Positions 34,197 through 45,742 of a stretch of 64,000 bases of DNA are shown in pieces; the stretch's first letter is position 1; each line of letters starts with the position of its first letter. Below the pieces are notes generated by a model. It was not told the DNA's origin, searched no databases, and was given only the letters and a program-made list of their open reading frames with translations. Origin of the DNA: Bisporella sp. PMI_857 (lineage: Eukaryota > Ascomycota > Leotiomycetes > Helotiales > Helotiaceae); contig JAJSPD010000012.1 in the NCBI GenBank assembly GCA_021307315.1, positions 1-64,000 of the forward strand. The letters are read 5' to 3'. Made by a program: the position numbers and the translations under genes.

Positions 34197-35866
34197 TCAT
34201 AAACCTTCTTCGCCTGCTTTGCACAACTTGATCTCACGACCCCACTCAGACTTCAAGACTTGCGAGGCAGTGATACGGCGTCCAGGATTTGGATCCAAGA
34301 TGGAGTAAATCACGTTCCGGCAGCGAGCCTACCCTCTAGTTAGTATAAGTTGAATCAATCGAGGCTGGTGGAGCTTCTTACCCGATGCAGTGTCTCAATT
34401 GGAGCATATCCTTCTTCGTCACGTCGACCTTCAAGATAACGCTCATAGAACTCGTCCTCATCTTTTCTCGCTACACGCCACAAGTGTCTGCCTGTACGCA
34501 TTGCCATATAGATGACACCAGTGGCCCACACATCAACAGCTCGTGCGTCAAACTCCTTGTCGATATACTCCTCAGGAGCAATATATGGAGCCGAACCACA
34601 CAGACCAGTGACCTTGTGGGCATCAGCCTCCCAAGCCATGCGGAAGCATTCTCCGTTGCCGAAGTCGGTGATCTTGAGAGCACCATTGGGAGTAAGAAGA
34701 AGATTTTCAGGCTTCAAGTCACGGTGGGCCACTCCCATCTCATGCATATATTCAACGCCACGCATCATTTGCTTAAAATAGCAATCGGCCTCGGTAACTT
34801 CGAGCTTGCCAGCGGATAACACAAGTGTATAGAGATCACCACCGGCGCAGAACTCCATGACTTCACAATAGTCCCCTTTGGAATCTTGAAGGAGATCGAG
34901 CGTATGAATGACGTTGGGGTGTCGTAAAGACGAAGAAATACAGAACTCCGAGGTCAGACGTTTGCTGTACTTCTTCTCGTTTTCATCTGGACGGCGGCGG
35001 AACTCCTTAATAGCAAACAGCTGCTCCTTATTATCAACCCGCTTGTGAGATATTCTAACGATGCCAAAGGCTCCACGGCCAACGATTTCCTGGCACTTTC
35101 CGTACTTTTCAACCAGTGTTGCAGTTGCATTTGGTCCCCCTTTCTTGTCAGAAGCCAATGTATCGCGTTCACGCTTCAGTTGATCGATCCAGCTCGACAT
35201 AAGAGATAGCTGTTGTTCACCCTCGTGTGAGTGGTCCGACTTCTTTCCTCCACCCATGAATTTTTGGAACATGTCGGTGAGCTTCTCTTGCCGCTTCGCA
35301 CTCTTGAGGTGGTGCTCGTGTCCGATGACATTGCCATCCACATCCTTGTGAGCTACATATCGTTGGTGAGGAACCGTCTTCTTTTCTTTGATTGGCGCCG
35401 TGGTTGATTTTTCTGCCTTGTCTTTCTCTGTGTTCTCCTTCTCAACCTTGTTGACTTTCTCTGAAGACGATTGTTTCCGACCGAATGCAGGCGGTATAGG
35501 TCGAGGGCCCGTAACAGAAGTCGATGTTGTATCTTGTTTTAAAGGAGTAGCAGTACCAGATGATGAGGCGAGGGTTGTGGCCGACCTGGAAGCGTCCCTG
35601 GTAGAGAACATTCGAGTGATCCGCTTTGTCATCGAGGGACGCTCTGCTGGTGCCGTCGCGAGTAACTTCTGCTGTGGCTCAGATGGTGGCGCAGCTGATG
35701 GAGAGTGCGTTCCATTTCCGTTCAAGCTGAGGCTATCAATACTAGCGACTTGAACGATGCCGTTCTGTGATGATGTAACTGGTCGAGAATCCGGGGAGTT
35801 GACCGCGGACGAGGTTTGAGAATTAGGTTGACTTGAAAGGGCCTTTGAAGCAGCGGCGGGAGCCAT
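34197..35866 (-). CDS. Serine/threonine protein kinase, SAT4/HAL4 (halotolerance) type
   Basis: Fungal Hal4/Sat4-family kinases stabilise nutrient and cation transporters (Trk1/Trk2 in yeast) at the plasma membrane. Exons 34382-35866 and 34197-34328 give 538 aa. A Ser/Thr/Lys-rich disordered N-terminus (to about 260) precedes a complete kinase domain. Its landmarks are a glycine loop VGRGAFGIVRI, the FAIKEF lysine, catalytic HRDLKPEN, metal-binding DFG (ITDFGNGECF) and APE (YIAPEEY). The family tract DVWATGVIYMAMRTGRHLWR precedes the last intron. Exon 2 supplies the end of the kinase fold (ARCRNVIYSILDPNPGRRIT) and an EIKLCKAGE tail. The ATG at 35866 (MAPAAASK) is used because the open frame above it has no ATG. 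Confidence 0.93.
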
Positions 35867-36222
35867 GTTGTTCGCGAGAGGTGAGTTTCTCAGGTGCAGA
35901 CAAGGGTTTGCAGCACACAGGAACTTGGAAGAAGAGACCGCAGAGCGGCGCGGGCTTGAGCCCCTACTTCTTCTTTTCAAATGGGATAGAACAAAATAGC
36001 GATGCCGCCGCGATGAAAAGATGGTACTTGTAACGCTGTCCGCGGGAAATCGGAGGGGTGGGTTTTTCTGGAGTTACGACCTAGATTTGTGGTCGAGCTT
36101 GCGGTTATAGTTTGGCGTAAAGTAGGTATAGGCAGCTTATGTGATACTTTTCTGGAGGCGACCCAAGAGCAGGCGTCTGCGGTGGTAATAGTCCCCGCCG
36201 TTAGTGAGTAACGTGCAGCACA

Positions 36223-36258
36223 GCACACACGCGCGCACGCGCACACACACACACACAC
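36223..36258 (+). repeat. Alternating CA/CG dinucleotide tract
   Basis: 36 bp of strictly alternating purine and pyrimidine (GCACACACGCGC... then CA repeats), a sequence prone to left-handed DNA, about 360 bp upstream of the kinase ATG. Confidence 0.85.
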
Positions 36259-36364
36259 TCGCTGCAGAACAGAGTCAGAGTAGAGAGGAGAAACGAAAGA
36301 CTACTATGAGGGATTTAAGTCCCGGGTCCGATCTGTCGGCGATCGAAGTGCAACGCGCAGTGCA

Positions 36365-36396
36365 GAGGAGCAGGAGGAGGAGGAGGAGGAGGAGGA
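36365..36396 (+). repeat. (GGA)n microsatellite
   Basis: About nine AGG/GGA triplets with one GCA interruption at the left end. Confidence 0.85.
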
Positions 36397-39164
36397 ATGC
36401 ACGCTTTCCTATTGACAAAGAGGATCTGACTTGATTGGGTATAGGTTTACAATACAGAATGATCACTCAGGTTTAATTGTCGTCAATAACCGCACCTAGA
36501 GCGCTGGGTGCGGATGCCTGGCCGGAAGTTACTAGGAAATAGAATTTTAAAATATACTAGCTCCAAAGGTCGATTATCTCCGATTCGATTTTGACTTTTT
36601 TTTTTCTGGCCCTCTTGTGGATCGGCCTGCTACACAGTACTTGCCATGCAGATATGTAACGATTCGCGGCGTATTCATTAGATTCCTATATGTAAATATA
36701 ATTTTCAATAGATGATTCGCTTATGAATAACTCTACTGAAATCACCCCAAGTGATCTATTGCTACCAGGTTCCCGCACAATCTTGATGCATATCAATGTT
36801 TCTAGTGGTGGTGGTTAGAGAGTAGACATCCTCAAAGATCCTTCTTTCTTCGACCACCATGCGGTATTTTTCTACAAGGACTTGCTGCATGGTAATTCCA
36901 TCCCTTGCGGTTCGTTCCTTCTTCGCCGCCGGGACAAGATATTCACAGCAGAGGAGGGGCGACCTTGGCGATTCTCCAAGCATTTCTCAGCAGAAATAAG
37001 CAACGGTGAAAGTCTTAGCAGTTGCACTACACCTTCGTCCGTATCTATGCTGAGATGCAGGCGCCATGGTTGGTCTAAGAAAGTACAACCTACTCCCCTA
37101 ATCGACACAAAGGTCTGACACGCGGATGGAAGAGAGTGCAATATAGCATCACTTCCACGCCACAAATCGCCAATCCTTGAGGAAGTGTGGCCGTGGCTTC
37201 TGTTGTGACATGGTCTCCATGTTACATTGCCTCCATATTATCATCATTGACCTAATATTACGAAAGCAAGAAAGCACATTCTCATTATCCTTATCTTCCC
37301 ATGTGTCGGTACTTTGTCATGACATAGCAACAGCGTACCACAGACCTTATTCCAAGCGGCGGTCAGTAGGAGATGGTCATACATCTAGCCGATTCAGATG
37401 GCAAGCGCTGCGGGCATGATTCGATATGCCCTGCCTATTGATGTGTATAGATGGACAGGTACATGTCTATGCCTATACCGGCGTTATCCCACCAACAGAT
37501 ATCAATTTTTGTCTTAGTTACCGCCAATGAAGCTCCAGAAGCGGCATTTTGAGTTCCAATTATCTGCTTGTACCAACACATCCTTCATTTATAACGGTTT
37601 GTTTAGAAGCTATGTCTTAGGCCGGTATTTACCGCGTTGTCACTGACGGGCACACGATAATAGAAATCTGCAAGCCCAAGGTGTCCACAGACCGACAAAT
37701 ATGATAGAATTTGTGATTATGCAGCGATGGTATATATTCCAGATGGGGCAATGCAGGTGTGGTACCATATCAATTGGGCAACGGCATTGCACGAGGGCGA
37801 AAGCTGGCTTTCCGTTGGACTGGACATCATTTCTTCTCACTTCTCAGACACAGCCTTCGGAAGAAATGCTTTGATGTCGAGGCCTCGAATTCCTCGCAAG
37901 AATGGCTTGGGTGCTGCACCACCGGCTGAGAACGCCTCAAATCAGGATTTGTTGTGAATAATATGGATCTCGTCATCATCATGGCGTTGCTGAGAAATCC
38001 AAAATCTTCTGTAGCCTCGGTCTGTCGCTACCCGCTTCGCTAAACCGCCCCAAGCGAAGCAGCCCCTTTCTGCGTTTTAATTATTTGCATTTTGAATATC
38101 ATGCTTTACAGAATAATTTTGCGTGTAGCTTACCATCTTCAGAATGTTCTAATACATTTAACAGGTTATTCCAAATAAGCTTCTATTGTAACTTACCTTG
38201 AGTCGATCGCGCAGTGTAGTAATAGCTTTCATATCGCAAAAATAATACTCTTAGAACTTCCCGAGCTCGAGTCTTTTCTCATATGTACAATGTGAACTAG
38301 AGGTAGGCTACAGGCGTTTAGGTCTCAGTAGAGAATACATGTTTAACTTGAAGCCCGCTTGTTTTTTTATCGCGGATGAATACCATCCATTCGTCAATTG
38401 CCAAACATATCACAGGAAGACTTTTTAGATTGGTATCGTGAGAGTTCTGCTACCCAGTATACAATGAATTAAACAAAAGTGGAAAAAGAGAAAGCGGACT
38501 GTCAAGCCCCCGATATTCGGAGCTCAAGCTGACGTGAAGCCGCTATGGAAACCATAATCTATTTCCATATATCCAACAAAACGTCGTCCCCAGAAGGCCA
38601 CGGATCACTCTATTCCACAAAATTCCCTTGACATCACAACCATTCTTTCTTTGTAGAATGGCGCTAACACGATGTCTCGTCTAATGTTGAGCGCTCCTGA
38701 GGATATGCAACGTAGATTGTACTGCCCAGAGTTCCACCATAGCTGAGGACAGAAGTGGGCAAAACGCAACGGATTATTGAGCCTGCCCGGATGCTCTCTG
38801 GCTAGCAAGAGGGTAATGAGGAGGGCCTTGGTCGCCCCTTTCAGTTTCTGCTCACTTCTTCCAACTTACGTTCCGAGCTTGCCCGTAGATCGAGGAGAGG
38901 TTTTGATCAAGGGCACAAACTTCGGTGATTTTGCATGTCTTCATCTATATCGTATCACCATATAGCTAGCTTGTCTGTGTCATCAGCTCCCACCTACCCT
39001 CTACATGGCCTTAACAGCCTTCCATCCCAGTGCTCCTTGGAAAAGCCGAGAAGGGTCATGATGCGCTTTCTGGGAATGCCGTAAACAAAGGGAGCAGACC
39101 ATGCCCGTTTCCATGAATGCCAGAGAATGCGGTTACACGATTCCGGGGGCAGAATATACATTTC

Positions 39165-39449
39165 CTACCTCCACTTCTGGGGCTCCCCTTCCGGGCTTTT
39201 GGCATCGTAGTCGTATATCAGACGGACATCTTTGATACCCGCCTCGAAAGCCTGGCGTGTCGACGGCCCCATGGTTTCTGGGGAGAATGACATTCGTGAG
39301 ATGCAAAACTTGGACGAGCGGAAGACAAAACCCTTCTTTGGGGTGTCTATGCCTATATGATATAACTCATCTTTTATATGGAAACGGTTACGAAATGGAG
39401 CTGCGATCGTGCGCACAGGAATAGATGATGTCGTTGGTGGCGAGGACAA
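39165..39449 (-). pseudogene. Orphan coding-like segment without a start codon
   Basis: A minus-strand frame of 94 codons ends in a stop at 39165 and reads like real protein (e.g. NRFHIKDELYHIGIDTPKKG, DVRLIYDYDAKSPEGEPQKW). It has no ATG at its upstream end; the frame opens from a stop near 39520 through a hydrophobic stretch (YYKLLVIIYFLHCL). It may be the last exon of a gene whose first exon I cannot find, or a remnant. A short internal start (MSFSPETMGPS) is possible. No family recognised. Confidence 0.3.
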
Positions 39450-40061
39450 GCAATGAAGGAAGTAGATGATAACTAGGAGCTTATAATATGGAGCACGAGT
39501 ACGAAGGACATTACCTCAACGCTCTTAATTAAGTCATGATATCGTGTGTAGAATAAGCGAATAGTGGTACATGACTTTACGGCTATGGCTAAGAGCCTCA
39601 ATTACAGTCTAGAACAATAGAAGCACTATCAAAGATGAGATATGGGTTTGGCACAGCACAAGGATGAAGATATGATGGATGAAAAGGGCTGCATTTGGAA
39701 GACAGCTATCAATAATGTATCCTATATCCTCTTGAATGAGCAAACCATGCCTCCCAGGCTATACAGACAACGCCCCGTAGAACCACCATTCCTCTCCTAA
39801 ACCAGCACTTGACCATAAACAAAATAAATAGTCAAAACGCACAATCAGAAAGCCCCTATATACTCCGGACCTCATTATCATAACAACCAAAGCCTCGAGG
39901 CAAACATATTCTTTCACAGTCTTTACTCAATTTCCTTCACCCTTGGGAAATATCCATTCCTCCCTAATATGCAAAGGAGACAAAATTGGCTCAAATTCGT
40001 AACATCGTAGCGTTCGTCGTTTAAAATAAAATTCGTTATCCGTTCCCCCCCTTATGATAGG

Positions 40062-42311
40062 TTAAAAGCGACTAGTAAAACTCCGTGCAAAGGACGGTCT
40101 AGCACTGTCAGGTTTTGGTGTTGACCTTGCGGCCTGGCCATTTGCGCCAATTTTTTGGAATCCTTGCATGATATCCATTCCACCAAAATCATTGATCTCC
40201 TCTGACAAGAATTCAGCACCGAAGAACTCATCTTCTGCAGGCAAGTCAAAAGCAGCAAGGTTGAATGGCGATCCAACTTTGCTAGGAGAATCAAAGTTGA
40301 GCTGTTTGCTAGGCGAACCTAACAGGCCAAGACCTTTGAGCGGTGAATTAAAGAACGAGGAACCCATACTTGGTTGAAGTTTGACTTTTGGGGTTGTAAC
40401 AGTGTCCTTCTTCGTATTGGAATTGGTTATATCCGCTAAGATATTGGCCGATTTGGAGCGATCTAGGCGTGGTCTTTTTGCCGATCTTTTCTCAGGAGAT
40501 CCATTGCCAGGAACTGAAAGAAAGCCTGAGTTATCTAGAAAGTTGAATCCACCAGAGAAGTCATTATAAAGTAATGGAGCATCATCTACGCTAAGATATG
40601 AGTCCCATGGTTGTAGGTCATCATGAAGGATGTCAACTGAGCGAAGAGGTGATCCAACCATCTCTCGGACACGATCTCGATGCAGTTGAAGGTTCGTGTT
40701 GGGCGATGCTGATGGAGGCGCCTTCAAAGGAGCCTTTAGCTTTAAGGCAGGAGTGAGTGGTGGCAACATCTGCGTGGATGTTGGTTTAGGGTCCCGGCGG
40801 AAGGGGCTCGAAGATGGTATTCCAAAGGTTGATAAGGCACGTCCTTTTGATGGACTATCATAAGAAGAACCGCGTAGCCGGGCAATCTCCTCCTCCGCAC
40901 GACCTCGTTTGATTCTTGGCCGATCAACATCTGAGGGTAAGAGACGACCGAGCTGATGTGGACGCAACGCAGATGAGTCTAAGGATGAGATATACCCACT
41001 GTCATCCATGGAAGCAAATTTCCTTTTGCGGGATCTTGTTCTAGAGGACGAGGGAAAACGCGGTACAGGAGGCGGGGTATCCTGTCGCCTGCCTATATGT
41101 CGAGATACCGGAGGCGATGAGTGCATAACAGCTGGAGGCGACGAGTTAATGAGCGGCGAAGATGGCAAATGCTCCTCGTTCTCGTTGTCAGTAACAAATG
41201 CGTCAGATGCTGGTATCGTCGCGTCTGACGACAACTCTGCATGTGTAGGTAGTTGAGACTCCGGAATGGCGTATGCTGGCTGCGAGGGGAGATCCTGGGC
41301 TGCCTGTGCTGGCTTGATGACTTTATGCGGACCTTCTGGCTCGTTGAGGGCAAGATTGGCCGACAGAATAGAGACACTCTCGTTAGGACCGGCCTTCTTG
41401 GTAGTCTTTTCCTTGATAAACTGATGCTCCATTCCGGGCTGGATAGCCCAATAGTTACCCTTCCCTGGGTCGTCTTTGGGTCGCTCCTGCTTGATGAAGG
41501 CCTTGTTGAGACTAAGGTTATGACGGATACTATTCTGCCAGCCAGTTTCAGCTGCATGATAAAAACTAAAGCTATCCGAGATCCATTTGTAGATTTGAGC
41601 TAGTGTTAAACGACGGTTTGGAGCCCTGAGGATGGACATTCCAATTAGTTGCGCGTAACTATACGAGGGTTTGGTTCCGTCATCGACGAGGGGTGGAAAT
41701 GAATCCGGGGCGGGCAGCTCCTGCTGCTGGTCAAGTGCCTCTTCTTCCTCCACTGTTTCTTCGACTCGGGCTCTCTTGATTGGCCTCGACTCCTGAATTG
41801 GCGCTGCGTCCATTAATGTACGTTTAGGGGCCGGTCTTGGGTACAATCCCTCCAACGAAAAGTTACCTGCAGGAAATCCATCATATGATTGTTGATACAG
41901 GGGCTGCGTATAGTTCTCCTTGTCCACCTGTCCCACATTGGGATAAATTGGAAAGTGTGATTTTTGTGGTTTGAACTTTGACATTAATGGTTGCTTTTTC
42001 TGAAGAGAATCGGTGTTATGGTGTGATCCTCCAGGCGGTGGCATCGATATTGAGTTGAGCTTGCTGCTGAATGGTGCTCGTAAGGGAGAGCTGGATGATT
42101 GTAGATTCGACTTCAAAGGGGACCGCTTGACGCCTCCCGTCTGTGGAGGATTAAGCACAAGGTTCCTCCTCGTACTTGCATTCTTCAGAGAACGAAGTGG
42201 TGATGGTTTTTTAATGCTCGAGAAGCTTTGCATCGATGGCATAGGTGCATGGTCGCAGGCATCGGCTGGATCTTGATAGATTTCCAAAGGGGCAAAACGC
42301 GTCGACGCCAT
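40062..42311 (-). CDS. Forkhead transcription factor, Hcm1/McnB-like
   Basis: Single-exon gene of 749 aa. The forkhead DNA-binding domain is at about residues 210-300: KPSYSYAQLIGMSILRAPNR, LTLAQIYKWISDSFSFYH, the recognition helix WQNSIRHNLSLNKAFIK and GNYWAIQPGMEHQF. There is no FHA domain N-terminal to it, which argues against the Fkh1/Fkh2/Fhl1 type and favours the Hcm1-like type that drives S-phase and spindle genes in yeast. The flanks are Ser/Pro-rich with many SP and TP sites, plausible CDK targets, including repeated SPLR/SPSK-like motifs in the last 200 residues, and basic patches (KRPRLDRSK). The ATG at 42311 (MASTRFAPLEIYQDP) is the first in frame; above it the frame is open but lacks ATG. 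Orthology to HCM1 is inferred, not proven. Confidence 0.9.
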   Translation of the reverse strand: MASTRFAPLEIYQDPADACDHAPMPSMQSFSSIKKPSPLRSLKNASTRRNLVLNPPQTGGVKRSPLKSNLQSSSSPLRAPFSSKLNSISMPPPGGSHHNTDSLQKKQPLMSKFKPQKSHFPIYPNVGQVDKENYTQPLYQQSYDGFPAGNFSLEGLYPRPAPKRTLMDAAPIQESRPIKRARVEETVEEEEALDQQQELPAPDSFPPLVDDGTKPSYSYAQLIGMSILRAPNRRLTLAQIYKWISDSFSFYHAAETGWQNSIRHNLSLNKAFIKQERPKDDPGKGNYWAIQPGMEHQFIKEKTTKKAGPNESVSILSANLALNEPEGPHKVIKPAQAAQDLPSQPAYAIPESQLPTHAELSSDATIPASDAFVTDNENEEHLPSSPLINSSPPAVMHSSPPVSRHIGRRQDTPPPVPRFPSSSRTRSRKRKFASMDDSGYISSLDSSALRPHQLGRLLPSDVDRPRIKRGRAEEEIARLRGSSYDSPSKGRALSTFGIPSSSPFRRDPKPTSTQMLPPLTPALKLKAPLKAPPSASPNTNLQLHRDRVREMVGSPLRSVDILHDDLQPWDSYLSVDDAPLLYNDFSGGFNFLDNSGFLSVPGNGSPEKRSAKRPRLDRSKSANILADITNSNTKKDTVTTPKVKLQPSMGSSFFNSPLKGLGLLGSPSKQLNFDSPSKVGSPFNLAAFDLPAEDEFFGAEFLSEEINDFGGMDIMQGFQKIGANGQAARSTPKPDSARPSFARSFTSRF

Positions 42312-43531
42312 TGTAGAGTCGGCGACGCGCTGTCGCTTCGACTGGTGAAGAAGTGTTGTATTGCTCCGAACGAGACGTGTGTTCAAGGGTGAAAGCAAAG
42401 ACAGTCAAGTGCTTTAGGATGCGAGGTTAGCTTTGTCGAGAAATGAGAAGTGAGTAGGTAGTATAGTAAAAGAGAAGAGGCGGTTATTGGGGGGGATATG
42501 CATACCTTGGGCGGGTGGGTGAAGGGTCGGTTCAGGCTGGGCCAAGATCGTCGATCGGATTGTGGAGCGAGATTACGGGTGGAATCCGCACAAAGAAGAG
42601 CCTGAGAGGAAGCAAGGGTGACCTTTTTTCAATATAGTTGCAAGTTATTCGATGGCTGGTGCGTATTCCTGCTGTCCAGTCCGGCGTGAAGGTGAAGGTG
42701 AACAATGTTGGGGGGTGTAGCAGAAGTGAGGTGAGGCTGTTCTGTTGGAAAGTCAGTCGGATCCTGCGGTTGGGGGCTGATGGGACAAGGCCAGAGGCTG
42801 AGGGGGGAGGAGGAAGAAGGCTAACAGACCAACGGTGCAACCCAGGGCAGCGCAGATGTAGCAGCTGATAAAAGACGGGCTGAGCGGGGAAACAAAGTAG
42901 AGTTGCAGAATTTTGCATGCAAAACGTCCTTTAGAATCAAACAATGGATATGGATACCTTATGCCGGGCAAAGATGTGGGCACATACAACTTGGCGCGAG
43001 AGCAAGGTTAGACGACGTGCCCAAACGACGTAAGAAAGCTGTCCCGTATGCTGGAAATAGCTGGAAACCTAGCATTTAGCTGATCCCCCGTGCGAAGCTA
43101 GTCAGCGAGCAGCTTAGCTTGGCGTATCAATGGAAAAGCAAGCCTGATTGTTGGTTGGTAGAATGAATGAAGAGAAGTGCCGGAGCAGGGTGGAGCGGTA
43201 TGGATATGGATATGATTATGGGTGTCAAAGTCAATGGGTTACTCTTCTTGCAGGGAAAGAGGAAGAATGAACGGGTAGGATCAAAACAGAGTGAGATGTG
43301 ATGAGACAACACATCTATCTATCTCCGACTGGCAACACGGGCAACCTGGACCTGTATGGCAGTTGTCAAGGTCGGTGAAAGTGATTGGGTGCCAATTCTC
43401 TATTGAGGTTACAGTATAATCGAGCTTTGGTCGAATTGACGCGGCCAGAACCAAAAACGCGCCGTGCCAAGCAAGAGCAAGAGAAATCGAAATCAAAAAT
43501 CAAAACAAAAAGCGCGTAAAGAGAACCCCCG

Positions 43532-43545
43532 ACGCGTTAACGCGT
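43532..43545. promoter_or_regulatory. Palindromic double MCB (ACGCGT) site
   Basis: ACGCGTTAACGCGT is a perfect 14-bp palindrome holding two ACGCGT boxes, the core bound by MBF (Mbp1-Swi6) in late G1. It lies about 1.2 kb upstream of the forkhead ATG, with CCAAT at 43550-43554. Assignment to that gene is an inference; the distance is long. Confidence 0.4.
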
Positions 43546-43644
43546 TACAGCCAATCATTCTCTCCCCCCGGCTCCGCACCCATGAATCAGACTTGGATAT
43601 ACACTCACAGACCTCTCTCTCTCTTTCTCTCTCTAACTCACTAT

Positions 43645-43785
43645 CCCCTTAAGCGCCAAAGCGTCGCCAAGGCCAAATTCTCGCTTGTTGAGCCAATTAA
43701 ATTAGTTAGCGAGTATTTTAAAGTGTTTAATTGGTCTAACAAGCGAGAATTTAGCCTTGGCGACGCTTTGGCGCTCAAAGGGATA
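43645..43785. mobile_element. Fold-back/MITE-like inverted repeat
   Basis: About 50-55 bp at 43645-43701 recur in reverse complement at 43726-43785 with only a few differences, around a 24-nt loop. The core arm reads GCGCCAAAGCGTCGCCAAGG. A near-palindrome of this length is unlikely by chance and resembles a very small non-autonomous transposon. There is no open frame and no obvious target duplication. It sits in otherwise single-copy DNA far from the RIP block. Confidence 0.75.
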
Positions 43786-45742
43786 CTTGAAAATATGGGT
43801 CTCTTTAACCAGAATAATTATATATCCATTGCTGCTTAATATCCTGCCTTTTTCTTTTGATTTCCTCGACTCGAAATTGTGTGTGCACGGTCTTACTGGG
43901 CTCCTCAGGAGACATCCACAGCATGAAAAAGCCGTCAGATATTAAAATTGCGCTTTTGTACAGCACACCATGAGTCTCGACTCAGCCTGGGTTCTGGCCC
44001 CCCCCTTTTTTTTGAGCCATTGGCTCACCTCCAATCTAGTGCCATGTGAAAGCTTGTTTCTTCATGTACTGTAGCGTTATTGGCATTATGACGTCGTAGC
44101 TTCTACTGTAACTGTACAGTAAGGATTGTGGGCTGTCGGATCTGCCGACCAGCTAGCTATCTACTTATCTTCCAAGTTGGAAAGTAGGCTTTCTTTCACG
44201 GCTTCACGGCTGGTCCTCCTGATCTCCTGAGAAAGCCGTGTCTTGCTAGTGACGAGCTTGCACTAATCTAATAGCCTCCTCTTTTCATGCTTCAAGACCC
44301 AAGTGGGATCTTGCGCAGCGGTGACCTTGCAAGTATTTGCACTCCACAATCCACATATTGAAGACTTTTCACACTTTTTGCGTCAAGCTTAGGACCCAAT
44401 TGCCGTTTATTGTATGCTACCGGCATAACGGAGTCTGCCCTCCTTCTAGTATATGGGATTCATGAAGATTATGGAAGGGATGTTTTCTATATAGACAACT
44501 CCTTAAGCTAGAAGCCTGAAAGCCTAAGGTTTCCTCTACCCACCATCTAAATGCCGTCTCTATTCTAGTTGGGCCTTTTATTTGCACGCAAGAAAAAGGC
44601 ATTTGAATAATGCACGGCTTGCTAGATGTGCGTGGTCACGTTGAAGAAAATCATCTCTGCCTGGTGCCCGCAAGTCTCGGACGGGTTGTATCAATAATAA
44701 AGTCCGAAGAATGGAGAAGAAATATATTGCATTGCGATTTTAGGGGCTGTCAGTGTTGTACATTGGCACACACACGAACCTTTGCCATTTTCTAAAGACC
44801 AGGTTTGGTCTGAACTGAGTTCATGGATGCATGTTGGAGGAAAGAGGTGCAGTCTTGTAGCTGAGCGATATTCCAGTTCATTTTATCATGCACAATCTCG
44901 TCGATTTTGGCGCTCTTTGCATCACATCTTTGCAAGAATATTACCAAAGAGATGACATGCAAAAGCGACAAGGTGACTAGCTATAACACCTAGGTCCGAA
45001 GGACTGTAAGATGCATTAAAGAATTCAGATTGAGCGAGCCTGCTCCAGTAAAGATACGGGTAGGGGAGGAAGAGAGGAAGCCTCTTAAACAATTTGCCTG
45101 TTGTTTTCTAATCTCTTGATATAGCCCGCCATACAAGTCATACCTGTCATCCCTGTGGCACGTACCATTCACTGACATTGCCGCGTAGTTCTCTCAGGAT
45201 TATTCGAAGTTATGTTTCTTGGAGCGGGAAGCTTTCATACTCGGCGTTACCACTATCTTTCTCAAAGATATGCAGTATGGAATGCCAAGGTGGACTGTTT
45301 TCACTCAATACCTATATATCCTTAACTAAGAATACTTGTCCTGAGTTAAACGGCAATTGTATGTATGTTCAACTCAAACATTAAATTTCGGACGTGAATT
45401 TCACGAAGCATGCAAGGAATTGTTATAATGAATACTTGTAACCTAGATATCAAGGTGCAGTGTCAGATGTCATTGGATACGAGACACATAAGGCATATTC
45501 TCTCCTCAGAGCTCTTCTCATAATGCCCTTCATAATAGAGAACAGGTGATGTTATTTAACATATGGCCCAAATCTATAGCGTAGTGCAGTGGAATACGTG
45601 ATCCTCGCACTACCGAAACGGCTGAAATCGATATACTCCTTATGCAATTGCCATGTATGCACAATCCATTATTAATCAAAATTTCCGCCCTAACTCCATC
45701 TAATGCGCGCTGCTATGCCTTGGTATCGTGAGTCCTTCATTA

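Larger units (their letters stand above)
35867..40061. other. 4.2-kb region upstream of the kinase and downstream of the forkhead gene
   Basis: No confident gene. It contains an alternating purine-pyrimidine run (36223-36258), a GGA repeat (36365-36396) and one possible orphan coding segment on the minus strand (39165-39449, listed separately). The rest shows only short frames. Confidence 0.45.
42312..45742. other. 3.4-kb region upstream of the forkhead gene
   Basis: No credible gene. It contains an MCB-type palindrome (43532-43545), a CCAAT motif beside it, and a fold-back element (43645-43785), listed separately. The remainder to MID1 has only short frames. Confidence 0.5.
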
